NCBI GenBank assembly: GCA_030682255.1
Contig: JAUXOK010000016.1
Span: 48,492 to 112,491, forward strand
Length of the DNA: 64,000 nucleotides
From: Bacteroidota bacterium
GTDB lineage: Bacteria > Bacteroidota > Bacteroidia > NS11-12g > UBA955
Direction of reading: 5' to 3'
The notes beneath the pieces were generated by a model, which searched no databases, had not been told where the DNA came from, and worked only from the letters and a program-made list of their open reading frames with translations. How positions within the stretch are numbered: the stretch's first letter is position 1; every line of letters starts with the position of its first letter. Position numbers and translations under genes: made by a program. Below, in pieces: positions 37,266 to 46,751 of this stretch.

Positions 37266-38423
37266 TCACCCTTTAAAAAGTAATTCAAATTTTCTTGAAA
37301 TCCCCTCATAACTAAAAGTATTCTCAACAAATTGATACATTTCTCTTTTATCATATGATTTATAGTTTTCTATCATATAGACTAAAGCTTTAGCCCAAAC
37401 CTCAGGTGTTCTCTCGAGCAACAATAAACCTCTTTGACTGTTCATATTTTCGGGAATAGCAGTATTATTGGGAGCAATAACAGGAAGTCCACATGCCATT
37501 GCCTCTATCATTACCACACAGAATGTTTCAAACTCACTGTTTAGCACAAAAAAATCAGCTTGCTTTAAAAAAGTTGCAATCTCATTAGGATTTAGTTCAC
37601 CAGTTGTATAAACATTATTATTTAAATTTAAAGCATTAATTTTATTTTGGACATGACTTAAATATCCACCAGTTCCTCCCACAATAACAAATCTGTATTT
37701 AACCCCTTGATTATTTAAAATTTTACATGCGTCTAAAAGCATATCTACTCCTTTTGATGGACGCAATGTTGAAACATGAATAAAAACAGGCTCGTCTTTG
37801 CTATTGTTTAAATTCTTTAAATTAAAAAACTCTGTAGACACCACATTTGGTATAACATGGTAAGAACTTTTAAATAGCCCTAAACGAAGAATTGATTGAC
37901 CTAAATAGTTTGTAACAACACTTAATCCGCTTGTAAATCTGTATGTAAGCTTAATGATTAGTTTACCAAAAAAGGAATAGCTTTTATAATGATTAAGCAC
38001 AAATAGTGTTGAGTGTTCTGTAATATAATATGTTTTTGATTTAATAAATTTAAGATACAATGCAACAATTCCTAATGGATGACTTACATTTAAATGAACC
38101 TTATCAACAAAACCATTTTCATCTTCAATCAATTGAAACGTTTTTAAAATTCCTATAAACAACTTAAAAAAACGTATAATTAGCTTAAACCTAAAATAAA
38201 ATGAAACGTTGTTGTCCCAATTATAATACAACAAATAAACATTTACAGACCCCTGTTTCTCTTTCACAATTTCAATTGTGTTTTTAAGTGTTGAATCTTT
38301 TTCAATACTTAAAACGGTTACATTAAATTTTTTAGAAATAGCTTGTACATGATGGTACATAAATATGCCAACTGTTTTTCTGACTCGATTAGGAAAAAAA
38401 CTTGCTAGAAACAATATATGCAT
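37266..38423 (-). CDS. Glycosyltransferase family 4
   Basis: This 385-residue GT4 enzyme has the N-terminal acceptor domain beginning HILFLASFFPNRVRKTVGIF, and a donor domain with HVSTLRPSKGVDMLLDA near residue 220, FVIVGGTGGYL, and the E-x7-E region FVLNSEFETFCVVMIEAMACGLPVI with both glutamates kept. It is probably active on a lipid-linked or O-antigen-type acceptor at the cytoplasmic face. It is read opposite to its neighbours, divergent from the flippase. Confidence 0.87.
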   Translation of the reverse strand: MHILFLASFFPNRVRKTVGIFMYHHVQAISKKFNVTVLSIEKDSTLKNTIEIVKEKQGSVNVYLLYYNWDNNVSFYFRFKLIIRFFKLFIGILKTFQLIEDENGFVDKVHLNVSHPLGIVALYLKFIKSKTYYITEHSTLFVLNHYKSYSFFGKLIIKLTYRFTSGLSVVTNYLGQSILRLGLFKSSYHVIPNVVSTEFFNLKNLNNSKDEPVFIHVSTLRPSKGVDMLLDACKILNNQGVKYRFVIVGGTGGYLSHVQNKINALNLNNNVYTTGELNPNEIATFLKQADFFVLNSEFETFCVVMIEAMACGLPVIAPNNTAIPENMNSQRGLLLLERTPEVWAKALVYMIENYKSYDKREMYQFVENTFSYEGISRKFELLFKG

Positions 38424-38511
38424 TTATATTATGTAAGATTTAAGCTACAAATATAAGCATGGGTTATTAAATTATTGGTCGAAAAACAAACATATTTGCT
38501 CAACTTAATAT

Positions 38512-38519
38512 TATGTTTG
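38512..38519 (+). promoter_or_regulatory. -7 element of the flippase gene
   Basis: TATGTTTG matches TAnnTTTG and lies 7 bases before the ATG at 38527. The transcript would be nearly leaderless. Confidence 0.42.
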
Positions 38520-38526
38520 CAAAGCA

Positions 38527-40023
38527 ATGGGACTAATTATCAGACAAAGCTTTAAAGCTTCAATTTCAAATTACATAGGTCTTGCTCTTGCATTCTTAAG
38601 TTTATTTATTCTATTTCCATTATTCTTTAATCCCGAAGAACTTGGGGCTGTCACTTTGTTCATTGAATTAGGCACTGTTTTATCTGCTTTTGCATTAATG
38701 GGAACAAGCTCTAGTATCAACCGATTTTTCCCATACTTTAAAACTAACGACCAAAAACATCATGGTTTTTTCTTCTGGGTTTTAATCATTCCTGGAGTTG
38801 GTTTTGTAATATTATCAATAATTCTAAGTATTTTGGGATCTGCATTCTTTACATTTATCAATGAAAACGCCATGCAATATAGTGGTTTGTTTCCTATGTT
38901 AATATGTCTAATTTTTTTCAATATATACATTGTTGTTACAGAAGTTTCGTGCGCCAATCATGGTCGAATTGCAGTTACCAATTTTTCAAAAGAGGTTATC
39001 ATGCGTATTCTTATCTTATTATCCGCAAGTCTTTACTTCTTTGAAATCATTAATTTTGAAATTTGTATTTGGCTTATCGTTGCCTCATATGGTTTAACTT
39101 TAGTCATAAATATTTTATTTCTTTCTAAACTAACTAAAATTAATTTAAAACCTGATTTTATTTTTTTTAAAGAAAACCAAAAACTTAAAAAAGAAATTAT
39201 CATGTATAGTTTTGTTTTGATTTTTTCTGCAATGTTTTCTTTAGTTATTCCTAAAATTGATTTCTTTTTAATCTCTAAAATACAAAAGGATCTAAGTAAT
39301 GTAGCTATATATAGAATTGGTTTTTATTTAGCCACATTCATTGAAATTCCCAGAAGAACAATCATGCAAATCTCATTGCCACTTATATCAAAACAATTAA
39401 AGGACAACAACATCAATGATTTAAATATTCTAAACAAAAAAAATGGAACAAATCAATTGATCATCGCTTCTTTGTTGTTTTTTTTAATTTGGTTAAATAT
39501 TGACAACTTATATGCCATTATGCCAAAAGGTGAATTTTACAAACAGGGTAAATGGGTGGTTTTTATCATTGGGCTTAGCAAAGTGATAGAATCAATTAAC
39601 AGCACATATAGTCCAATTATTTCAAACTCCAAATTATACAAGTGGGTGCCATTTATTATAATCTTTAATAGCTTTTTCGCAATTGTATTTAATTACTATT
39701 TCATTACTTTATATGGTTTTATTGGAGGGGCCATTAGCAGCTTATTAACTATGTTAATTTTAAATATTTTTTCAAATATTTTGATTCATCAACACCTCAA
39801 AACAAATCCATTTGAAAAACTACAATTGAAAATCATTGGTGTTTTTATATTATTTTTATTATTTTCATTTCTTGGCTGTTGGTTTTCTAATCCAATTTTT
39901 GATGCTATTACAAGAACCATTATTTTAGGACCATTATATGTTTTATCAATTTACAAACTCAATATCTCTAAAGAATTCAATGAATTGTTGATGAGTAAAA
40001 TCCCCTTCTTAAAGAGAACTTGA
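38527..40023 (+). CDS. Polysaccharide flippase (Wzx/MATE-like)
   Basis: This 498-residue inner-membrane protein has about 12-14 predicted helices in the polysaccharide-transport pattern (MOP superfamily). Marks are IRQSFKASISNYIGLALAFLS at the N terminus, the loop LMGTSSSINRFFPYF and the central IIMYSFVLIFSAMFSLVIPKIDFFLIS. It would flip lipid-linked glycan units made by the neighbouring glycosyltransferases to the periplasm. No polymerase or ligase gene is visible nearby. It converges with the S8 protease gene, 43 bp apart. Confidence 0.85.
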   Translation: MGLIIRQSFKASISNYIGLALAFLSLFILFPLFFNPEELGAVTLFIELGTVLSAFALMGTSSSINRFFPYFKTNDQKHHGFFFWVLIIPGVGFVILSIILSILGSAFFTFINENAMQYSGLFPMLICLIFFNIYIVVTEVSCANHGRIAVTNFSKEVIMRILILLSASLYFFEIINFEICIWLIVASYGLTLVINILFLSKLTKINLKPDFIFFKENQKLKKEIIMYSFVLIFSAMFSLVIPKIDFFLISKIQKDLSNVAIYRIGFYLATFIEIPRRTIMQISLPLISKQLKDNNINDLNILNKKNGTNQLIIASLLFFLIWLNIDNLYAIMPKGEFYKQGKWVVFIIGLSKVIESINSTYSPIISNSKLYKWVPFIIIFNSFFAIVFNYYFITLYGFIGGAISSLLTMLILNIFSNILIHQHLKTNPFEKLQLKIIGVFILFLLFSFLGCWFSNPIFDAITRTIILGPLYVLSIYKLNISKEFNELLMSKIPFLKRT

Positions 40024-40066
40024 ATATATCTAAATTGATAAACAGTATGAAAAACGATTGATCAAT

Positions 40067-43000
40067 CTAACGCAACAAAGTAAATGCACCTCTTAAATAC
40101 TTAATTTTACCATTACAATTTCTGTATTTAATCAAATACATATAAACGCCTTCTTGTACTTTTTCGCCTTTTAATTTACCATCCCATCCTTTTTGGGTTG
40201 ATTGATTTTCATACAATAATTCGCCCCATCTATTGTATATCTTCATATCAATAATGGTTTCAATATTCGATTGAGGAAAAAATTCATTGATGGCATTGCC
40301 ATCAGGAGAAAAGGCATTGGGCAATGTAAGTTCACAAAAACACAACTCATAATCTATATTCAAGGTGTCATAATAAACACCACAAACATTCGTTTTTTCT
40401 AATATATAAATCCCTTGTGTTTGAAAAACACGAACAGGACTTCTGCTGCCATTTTCCCATTTAAAAGTATAAAAACTTGAATTTATTGGCGTAAACTGCA
40501 AAGTTTTACCTTCACATAAAACCGTATCAATAGCCATAGAATATCCAGAACCAAGCAATAAATTTATTGTATCAGATGCCGAACATTGTGTTTGCAAATC
40601 TTTTACATTTAAGATATAAGTTTGATTGGAAGAAAAATCAACAATGGGATTAGACACATACGGGGCACTTAGACCTGTTTCAGGAGTCCATTTATAGGCA
40701 TGCGCACTGATTGGCAAATCACCTATATTAAAACGACTTGAATGACATAATAACGTATCTTTTCCAGCATTGACTAAAGGCAATGGATAGACAAATACCT
40801 CAATACTTGAAACATTTAACTTACAATCACCTTTTTGGTACAAATAGAATTGCCAAAGTCCAATTCCATTTAATTTAAAGCCCCTTAATTCATGTCTTTG
40901 CATTGAATCTACTAATACTCCTTCTCTATAAACTAGCCAACTAGAATTCGAAGATAATGGCAACTTTAGATTTAAAACATCAATTGTATCATTCATACAA
41001 TATTGACTTTTATAGGTATAAAGTTTACTTTCATATTTACAACAAGTATTATCAACTTCTATATAAATAGAGTCTTTAAAAATATTATTTTCAGCATCAG
41101 TAATAGTAGCTATTACGAAAGAAGAATTTTGTAAACTCACAATTGGTTGAAAATCATTATAACCAATTATAAACTGCTTGGGCTCCCATTGTATTTTAAT
41201 TGGAGCTACACCACAAACACTTGAAAATAGCAGGGATATCGTATCTCCCTTACAATGCGACAATTTATTTAAAACTATTTTACCAGATAATTTATTAACA
41301 ACTTGTAAAAATCTAACTATCGTATCAGAACACTGATTAGGTGTATCAGAATACGAAATCAAAGTAACTTTAAAAGTCCCAGTATTAGAATATTTATATT
41401 TTGCATAAGGTGAACCAACAATAAAACTACCATCATGAAAAATCCACTTGAAATTTTCAATTGATTTGCCACTTAAATCAATTGTCTTTTGATTAAAATA
41501 TACAGAGTCTTTTATACAAGTCTGACTGAAAATAAAATCAGATTTTAAAAAGCATTTTGGTTTATGAACTGGACATATATTATCTGAAATTGAAGAAACA
41601 GAAGTTTTAGTAATAATATTTTGACTTTGGATATTAAGTAAACCTAAATTTGTTAAATTTGAATTACTACTTGACACTATTTCTGAAGACATATTAAAAG
41701 CTATTATTCTATTCTTACAATTTGATTTGCCACATTCATCCACTTTTATTAAAATCAAATCTTTCGTATTATTCTGTTTGGAATATACAATAACAATTCC
41801 TCCATCATTTGATTTAGTAATCATTTTAGTCATTAGGGCTTTATTATAAATCTCGTTAATTTCTCCATAAATTTTTGACCAAATTAAATTGCCATTTATA
41901 TCCAATTTAATCAAAAAAATCTTCGAGTTCCCATTATCAAAACTTTTAGTTGTTCCTGTTATATAAATACAATCATTTAGAAACATAAGCCCCCCGGGAT
42001 CTTCTATCTCTAAACCACCAATTATCCTATTCCAAATTATATTTCCATTCGTATCATAATGTGTTATTCCAATATCATTTTTACCAAATTTTGAAGCACC
42101 AGAATTAGAAACCCAATGTAAATTAACTATGGTATTCAAATGAGTTGGATGCGACTCTATAATAGCATCCCAATAAGAAAAATCTGGGTATTTTTGCCAA
42201 ACTACATTACCATTCAAAGTCATTTTTGTTAAAAGGGAACCAAAGCCTCCATTACCATTTGAAGTATGTCCTGTAAAATAAATATTATTATTAATTTGAA
42301 CCACGTTAATGAAATGCTCTGTTGATCCTACTTTATCAAAAGATTTTTCCCAAACTCTAGCTCCTAAGTCATTTACTACAAATGCACCAGCAGCTTGATT
42401 ATTTGTAATGCCTGAAGTTGATGCAATTGCAATATTTCCATTTGACAATTGAATACCACCTCTATAAATATCTTGTGCTAAATTAGATAAAGAGGTTTGA
42501 GTATATAATATTTGACCATGTTGATCGAGTTTTATAAGTAAAGACGATTCTGGTGAAGACACAAACGAACTTCCATAAATATAAATATTCAAATCATTAT
42601 CATCAAAAATACCTAATGGATACCCATTTTCATTTGCTGTAGTACCATAGTATTTAGTCCAAATTAAATCTCCATTAGGTTTAAGTTTGCTTAAAAAAAT
42701 ATCATCGCCACCAATGCCACCTTTGTTGGTGATTCCAACTATTGCAATATTGCCATCGTTTAAAGTATAGACAGTATGTGGCACTTCATTGCCCCCAAAA
42801 TCATAAACTTTTGAAAACAACTCAAATTTTGAACAAGAGGAAGGCTGAGAATTGCTTTGACTAGTATCTACCGAAACAGAAACACTACCACTAAATTGTC
42901 CTAGGCATCTACTATCGCTTACTTCAATCAACTGATAAATGCTATTTTCAATAGGTTTGACATCAAAATAGTATGGATTTTGTATTATATTGCTATATAC

Positions 43001-44665
43001 ATTTGTGTTTACTCCATCACTGACTTTAATTTGCCATGGTGCCTCTCCCTTTAAATCTACAGTTAAAAATGCAACATCATTTAATTTAATGTTTTGAGAC
43101 ATATTTCTCAAAATGCCTTCCGCTTTTTCCACCTTAAATATGTTTAAATATTCAATAGAATCTTTATAAACCCCATCTGAAATCCATAACTTTGCATGAT
43201 AGCTGCCTTCGACATTAAATGTCAAAACAGGATTATCTAATGAGGATTGAAAATTCTGAGGCCCCCAAATTGTCCATTTTTTTTGAGTTACTTGACCCAC
43301 ACTTAAATCAATGAATTGGATGTTTGAACTTGGACAAATCGATGATTTATCAACCTTAAAATCTGCAAACATTGGCTTTAAACATTGCATACTTTTAAAG
43401 GCATTAATTCTACCAGCACCTAACAAATTTTTATAATTTGAATTTAAATAATCTATTTTATCAGCGCCTTGTTTCAAGCAGTTTTCTATGTCAGCAGGAG
43501 TTAGCTTAGAATTTCTAGAGCGCATCAAGGCACACAAACCAGCAGTTAATGGACACGCCATTGAGGTGCCGCTCAAGTAATCATATTCTATCGATTGACC
43601 AGTAATGGTACTGAAAATATTGACACCAGGTGCTGAAATATCAATCCAATTTCCATAATTTGAAAATCTTGCTTTCTTATCATTTTCATCTGTTGCTGCA
43701 ACAGAAATTACGCCATTGTATGCGGCAGGATACATTTTTAAACTCACATCATTATTACCGGCAGCAGCACATATTACGATATTTTTACTAATAGCATAAT
43801 CAATAATGGTTTGCCCTGTATTTGAAAAACCAGAACCACCCCAACTCAAACTGATTACATCTACGCCTAAATCTGCTGCATAAACAATACCTTGATACCC
43901 AGAAACTATATAACCAGGATTTAAACTATCTGAACATGCTATTGGCACTATCTGAACATTATAACCTATGGAGGCAATACCTTTAAGATTATCTGTGGTT
44001 GCAGCAGCAATACCAGCACAATGAGTGCCATGTGAAAAATTATGTCTATTGATAAATGGGGGATTGGGATTGGGCAAATCATAAGTAGCATGCCAACCTT
44101 TATAATCATCAATATAACCATTTCCATCATCATCAATGCCATTCATTGGAATCTCTAACGCATTGGTATAAATCGATTGTTTTAAATCTTCATGATTGAT
44201 ATCGACAGCATCGTCAATGATTGCTATCTTAACATTTGAACTTCCCTTTTGTATATCCCAAGCCATGTTGGCATTGATTTTATTTAAATACCATTGACGG
44301 CTATCAAAATCATTAGGCGTTGCAAATAATTTATAAATAGGCGCAAATTCGACATACGCTATAAAATCTATTTTTTTAAACTTTTCAAAGATTAATCCAT
44401 AATTCAATCCCTTGACAAACTTAATTTCGTACAACTTTTGTATTTTACTATTACGGTGACCTTTGAACATTGGCCTGTAGTATTCTAGTTGAGTTTTATT
44501 GAAATGCATTAAAACAAAATCATTTATTTCATTGATTTTATCGACATTATTTAGACTAATCAACAAATGTGTTGAATCAAATGTTAGCTCTAACGGTGGT
44601 TTATTTTTAGAATAGGCCTCAAAAAAAACCAAGATGGCTAAAAAATATTTAACAAATATTTTCAA
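40067..44665 (-). CDS. T9SS-secreted subtilisin-like protease with propeller and PKD regions
   Basis: This 1532-residue cargo protein has a signal peptide (1-19). The S8 catalytic domain spans about 115-430: Asp151 (VKIAIID), His212 (NFSHGTHCAG), Ser368 (SGTSMACP). A PKD-like domain follows (about 440-520), then repeated blades with G-G-D-D-I-F-L-S-K-L and NGxxIW motifs, probably a beta-propeller (about 640-1020), further PKD-like segments, and a C-terminal type B sorting (gliding-motility-associated) domain with LPNAFSPDGNAINEFF and NRWGELLYEN. TTG at 44665 is the only reasonable start; a TAAATTTG element precedes it. Confidence 0.88.
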   Translation of the reverse strand: MKIFVKYFLAILVFFEAYSKNKPPLELTFDSTHLLISLNNVDKINEINDFVLMHFNKTQLEYYRPMFKGHRNSKIQKLYEIKFVKGLNYGLIFEKFKKIDFIAYVEFAPIYKLFATPNDFDSRQWYLNKINANMAWDIQKGSSNVKIAIIDDAVDINHEDLKQSIYTNALEIPMNGIDDDGNGYIDDYKGWHATYDLPNPNPPFINRHNFSHGTHCAGIAAATTDNLKGIASIGYNVQIVPIACSDSLNPGYIVSGYQGIVYAADLGVDVISLSWGGSGFSNTGQTIIDYAISKNIVICAAAGNNDVSLKMYPAAYNGVISVAATDENDKKARFSNYGNWIDISAPGVNIFSTITGQSIEYDYLSGTSMACPLTAGLCALMRSRNSKLTPADIENCLKQGADKIDYLNSNYKNLLGAGRINAFKSMQCLKPMFADFKVDKSSICPSSNIQFIDLSVGQVTQKKWTIWGPQNFQSSLDNPVLTFNVEGSYHAKLWISDGVYKDSIEYLNIFKVEKAEGILRNMSQNIKLNDVAFLTVDLKGEAPWQIKVSDGVNTNVYSNIIQNPYYFDVKPIENSIYQLIEVSDSRCLGQFSGSVSVSVDTSQSNSQPSSCSKFELFSKVYDFGGNEVPHTVYTLNDGNIAIVGITNKGGIGGDDIFLSKLKPNGDLIWTKYYGTTANENGYPLGIFDDNDLNIYIYGSSFVSSPESSLLIKLDQHGQILYTQTSLSNLAQDIYRGGIQLSNGNIAIASTSGITNNQAAGAFVVNDLGARVWEKSFDKVGSTEHFINVVQINNNIYFTGHTSNGNGGFGSLLTKMTLNGNVVWQKYPDFSYWDAIIESHPTHLNTIVNLHWVSNSGASKFGKNDIGITHYDTNGNIIWNRIIGGLEIEDPGGLMFLNDCIYITGTTKSFDNGNSKIFLIKLDINGNLIWSKIYGEINEIYNKALMTKMITKSNDGGIVIVYSKQNNTKDLILIKVDECGKSNCKNRIIAFNMSSEIVSSSNSNLTNLGLLNIQSQNIITKTSVSSISDNICPVHKPKCFLKSDFIFSQTCIKDSVYFNQKTIDLSGKSIENFKWIFHDGSFIVGSPYAKYKYSNTGTFKVTLISYSDTPNQCSDTIVRFLQVVNKLSGKIVLNKLSHCKGDTISLLFSSVCGVAPIKIQWEPKQFIIGYNDFQPIVSLQNSSFVIATITDAENNIFKDSIYIEVDNTCCKYESKLYTYKSQYCMNDTIDVLNLKLPLSSNSSWLVYREGVLVDSMQRHELRGFKLNGIGLWQFYLYQKGDCKLNVSSIEVFVYPLPLVNAGKDTLLCHSSRFNIGDLPISAHAYKWTPETGLSAPYVSNPIVDFSSNQTYILNVKDLQTQCSASDTINLLLGSGYSMAIDTVLCEGKTLQFTPINSSFYTFKWENGSRSPVRVFQTQGIYILEKTNVCGVYYDTLNIDYELCFCELTLPNAFSPDGNAINEFFPQSNIETIIDMKIYNRWGELLYENQSTQKGWDGKLKGEKVQEGVYMYLIKYRNCNGKIKYLRGAFTLLR

Positions 44666-44740
44666 AGTTGAATTTTTTCAAATTTAAACAATTTAACAAA
44701 AAAAACAAAAAAAATGCTTTAAAATCAATCAACTATCTAT

Positions 44741-44748
44741 TACATTTG
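44741..44748 (+). promoter_or_regulatory. -7 element of the first LamG gene of the pair
   Basis: TACATTTG matches TAnnTTTG, with CCTT and then the ATG at 44753. The second copy has the same TTTGCCTTATG but AATATTTG, one base off consensus. Confidence 0.42.
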
Positions 44749-44752
44749 CCTT

Positions 44753-45730
44753 ATGAAACTAATACTACTCTCTTTAAGCATTTTAAATTTTATTCATTTA
44801 AGTGCTCAAATACCAAGCAATGGGCTTAAAGTTTTTTACCCTTTCAATCAAAACTCTAACGATGAAAGTGGCAATTCTCAACATGGCTCAAAAAGCAATG
44901 TTAGTTTGGCTAAAGACCGTTTTGGCAAAGACAGTTCTGCATACTATTTCAATGGCAATACCAACTCTTACATTGAAATTCCAGTAACAAATTTATTAAA
45001 CAACACATACACCTATTCACTTTGGGCTAAACTTAAAACTTATCCTACGAGTGGCAATATGTCATTTATGTTGAATATAGGCGGCCCTGGTGGAGATCAG
45101 TCATTAAATGCTGCAAACAATTTCGGGTCTTCTTTCAATGGTTGGCTAGCAGGAGGCTATAATACTTCTTCTCCACATTTTTCATTGAATGAAAATGCGT
45201 CATTAGTAAATACATGGTGTCATGTTGTATGTGTTAGGAACTCAAACTATGTGTTACTATATGTTAATGGTGTATTAAGTGATTCAATTGGTTCTAGTAC
45301 GAATAAATCCCCATATTATGGAAGCACTTCGAAAGCATTTATAGGGATAAGGAACAACTTAAGTTCTCCTTTTAATGGCTGGATAGATGACATCGCTATT
45401 TATGATAGACCTCTATCTAAAACCGAAGTCTTGAAACTATACAATTATCAACCTAATACATCCATTTCAAATTTATTTATTCAAGAAAAATTAAAATTGT
45501 TCCCAAACCCAAGTACCAATTATAATTTTAAAATCAATTCAAGTTTAATTAACTTAAGCAAGTCTAATTTTAAAATTTACAATACAATCGGACAAGCCCA
45601 AAATTTTGAAACTACTATCATTGATGATTTCAATATAGAATTTAACCATCATTTGACAAATGGCTCCTATTTCATATTGGTTACAGACGAATTTTTAAAT
45701 TCATACAAAATCAATTTAATTGTGAAATAA
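44753..45730 (+). CDS. Secreted LamG protein with T9SS sorting domain (copy 1)
   Basis: This 325-residue protein has a signal peptide (1-19, ending LSAQ), a LamG/jellyroll domain (about 20-235; FYPFNQNSNDES, RFGKDSSAYYFNGN, FNGWIDDIAIYDRPLS) and a type A sorting domain (LKLFPNPSTNYNFKI ... NGSYFILVTDE). It is probably displayed on the cell surface and may bind glycans. It is followed after 40 bp by a close paralog. The first about 285 bp are near-identical in both genes, the rest is diverged. Confidence 0.83.
   Translation: MKLILLSLSILNFIHLSAQIPSNGLKVFYPFNQNSNDESGNSQHGSKSNVSLAKDRFGKDSSAYYFNGNTNSYIEIPVTNLLNNTYTYSLWAKLKTYPTSGNMSFMLNIGGPGGDQSLNAANNFGSSFNGWLAGGYNTSSPHFSLNENASLVNTWCHVVCVRNSNYVLLYVNGVLSDSIGSSTNKSPYYGSTSKAFIGIRNNLSSPFNGWIDDIAIYDRPLSKTEVLKLYNYQPNTSISNLFIQEKLKLFPNPSTNYNFKINSSLINLSKSNFKIYNTIGQAQNFETTIIDDFNIEFNHHLTNGSYFILVTDEFLNSYKINLIVK
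44803..44940 (+). repeat. 138-bp exact repeat, copy 1 (partner 45821-45958)
   Basis: The 138 bp within the first LamG gene are identical, base for base, to 45821-45958 in the second, with third codon positions unchanged. A second identical block of about 60 bp lies further on (starting TACATTGAAATTCC), after which the genes diverge. Confidence 0.9.
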
Positions 45731-45770
45731 TTTGATAAAACACAACTTTTAAAAAAACAATATTTGCCTT

Positions 45771-46751
45771 ATGAAACTAATACTACTCTCTTTAAGCATT
45801 TTAAATTTCATTCATTTATTTGCTCAAATACCAAGCAATGGGCTTAAAGTTTTTTACCCTTTCAATCAAAACTCTAACGATGAAAGTGGCAATTCTCAAC
45901 ATGGCTCAAAAAGCAATGTTAGTTTGGCTAAAGACCGTTTTGGCAAAGACAGTTCTGCCTATTATTTCAGTGGCAATTCGAATTCATACATTGAAATTCC
46001 AGTAACAAATTTATTAAACAACACATACACCTATTCACTTTGGGCTAAATTAAAAACTTTCCCTGCAAATAACTCTGTTGCTTTGTTGTTAAATATTGGT
46101 GGAACTGGTGGCGACAATTATTTGGGAATAGCCAATAATTACTTATCAAATTATCATGGTTGGTTTGGTGGTGGCTATAACACAGTATCGCCAGGGTTTG
46201 ACCCTACAGACAAAAACTTTAATTTGGATTATACTTGGAACCACATCGTTTGTGTTAGAAACTCAACCTACGTTCTATTTTATGTCAATGGCGTTTTAGG
46301 TGATTCTATTGGATCTAGCACTACCAAAACGCCCAGTTATGGTAGCAATACCAAAGGTTATATTGGCATCAGAAACTCTATGACTTCTGCTTTTGATGGT
46401 TGGATTGATGATGTGGCTATTTATGACAGACCACTTTCTAACAAAGAAGTTTTAACTTTGTATAATCTACAACCTCAAACTTCAATTAACACTGTTTTAT
46501 TGACTGAAAAAATACTTGTTTTTCCTAATGCCAGCAATCAAAACAAATTCAACATCAATTCTTCAAAAATTAATTTGAATCAATCAAATATTCAGATCAT
46601 CAACACCCTTGGTCAAGTGCAAAATTTTGAAATTTCAAATAGCAATATCAATTCCGTTGAAATCAATCACCAGCTTTCTAAAGGCTTCTACACCATTATT
46701 ATTACTGATGAATTTTCAAAACATCATTCAATAAAACTGATGGTTGACTAA
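45771..46751 (+). CDS. Secreted LamG protein with T9SS sorting domain (copy 2)
   Basis: This 326-residue paralog of the preceding gene has the same signal peptide, LamG domain and sorting domain. The sorting domain starts ILVFPNASNQNKFNI, so the usual proline of the PNP motif is changed to Ala; whether it still works as a signal is unclear. The 3' end overlaps the convergent polA stop by 4 bp. Copy 2 has no clear promoter and may be read from the one before copy 1. Confidence 0.83.
   Translation: MKLILLSLSILNFIHLFAQIPSNGLKVFYPFNQNSNDESGNSQHGSKSNVSLAKDRFGKDSSAYYFSGNSNSYIEIPVTNLLNNTYTYSLWAKLKTFPANNSVALLLNIGGTGGDNYLGIANNYLSNYHGWFGGGYNTVSPGFDPTDKNFNLDYTWNHIVCVRNSTYVLFYVNGVLGDSIGSSTTKTPSYGSNTKGYIGIRNSMTSAFDGWIDDVAIYDRPLSNKEVLTLYNLQPQTSINTVLLTEKILVFPNASNQNKFNINSSKINLNQSNIQIINTLGQVQNFEISNSNINSVEINHQLSKGFYTIIITDEFSKHHSIKLMVD
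45821..45958 (+). repeat. 138-bp exact repeat, copy 2 (partner 44803-44940)
   Basis: This is the identical partner of the block in the first LamG gene, 1018 bp apart. It can support recombination that would fuse the two genes and delete about 1 kb. Confidence 0.9.

Noticed and set aside
44802..44987. Small plus-strand ORFs here and at 45820-46005 as duplicated small genes
   Set aside because: They are out-of-frame readings of the two LamG genes and look alike only because the DNA block is identical.
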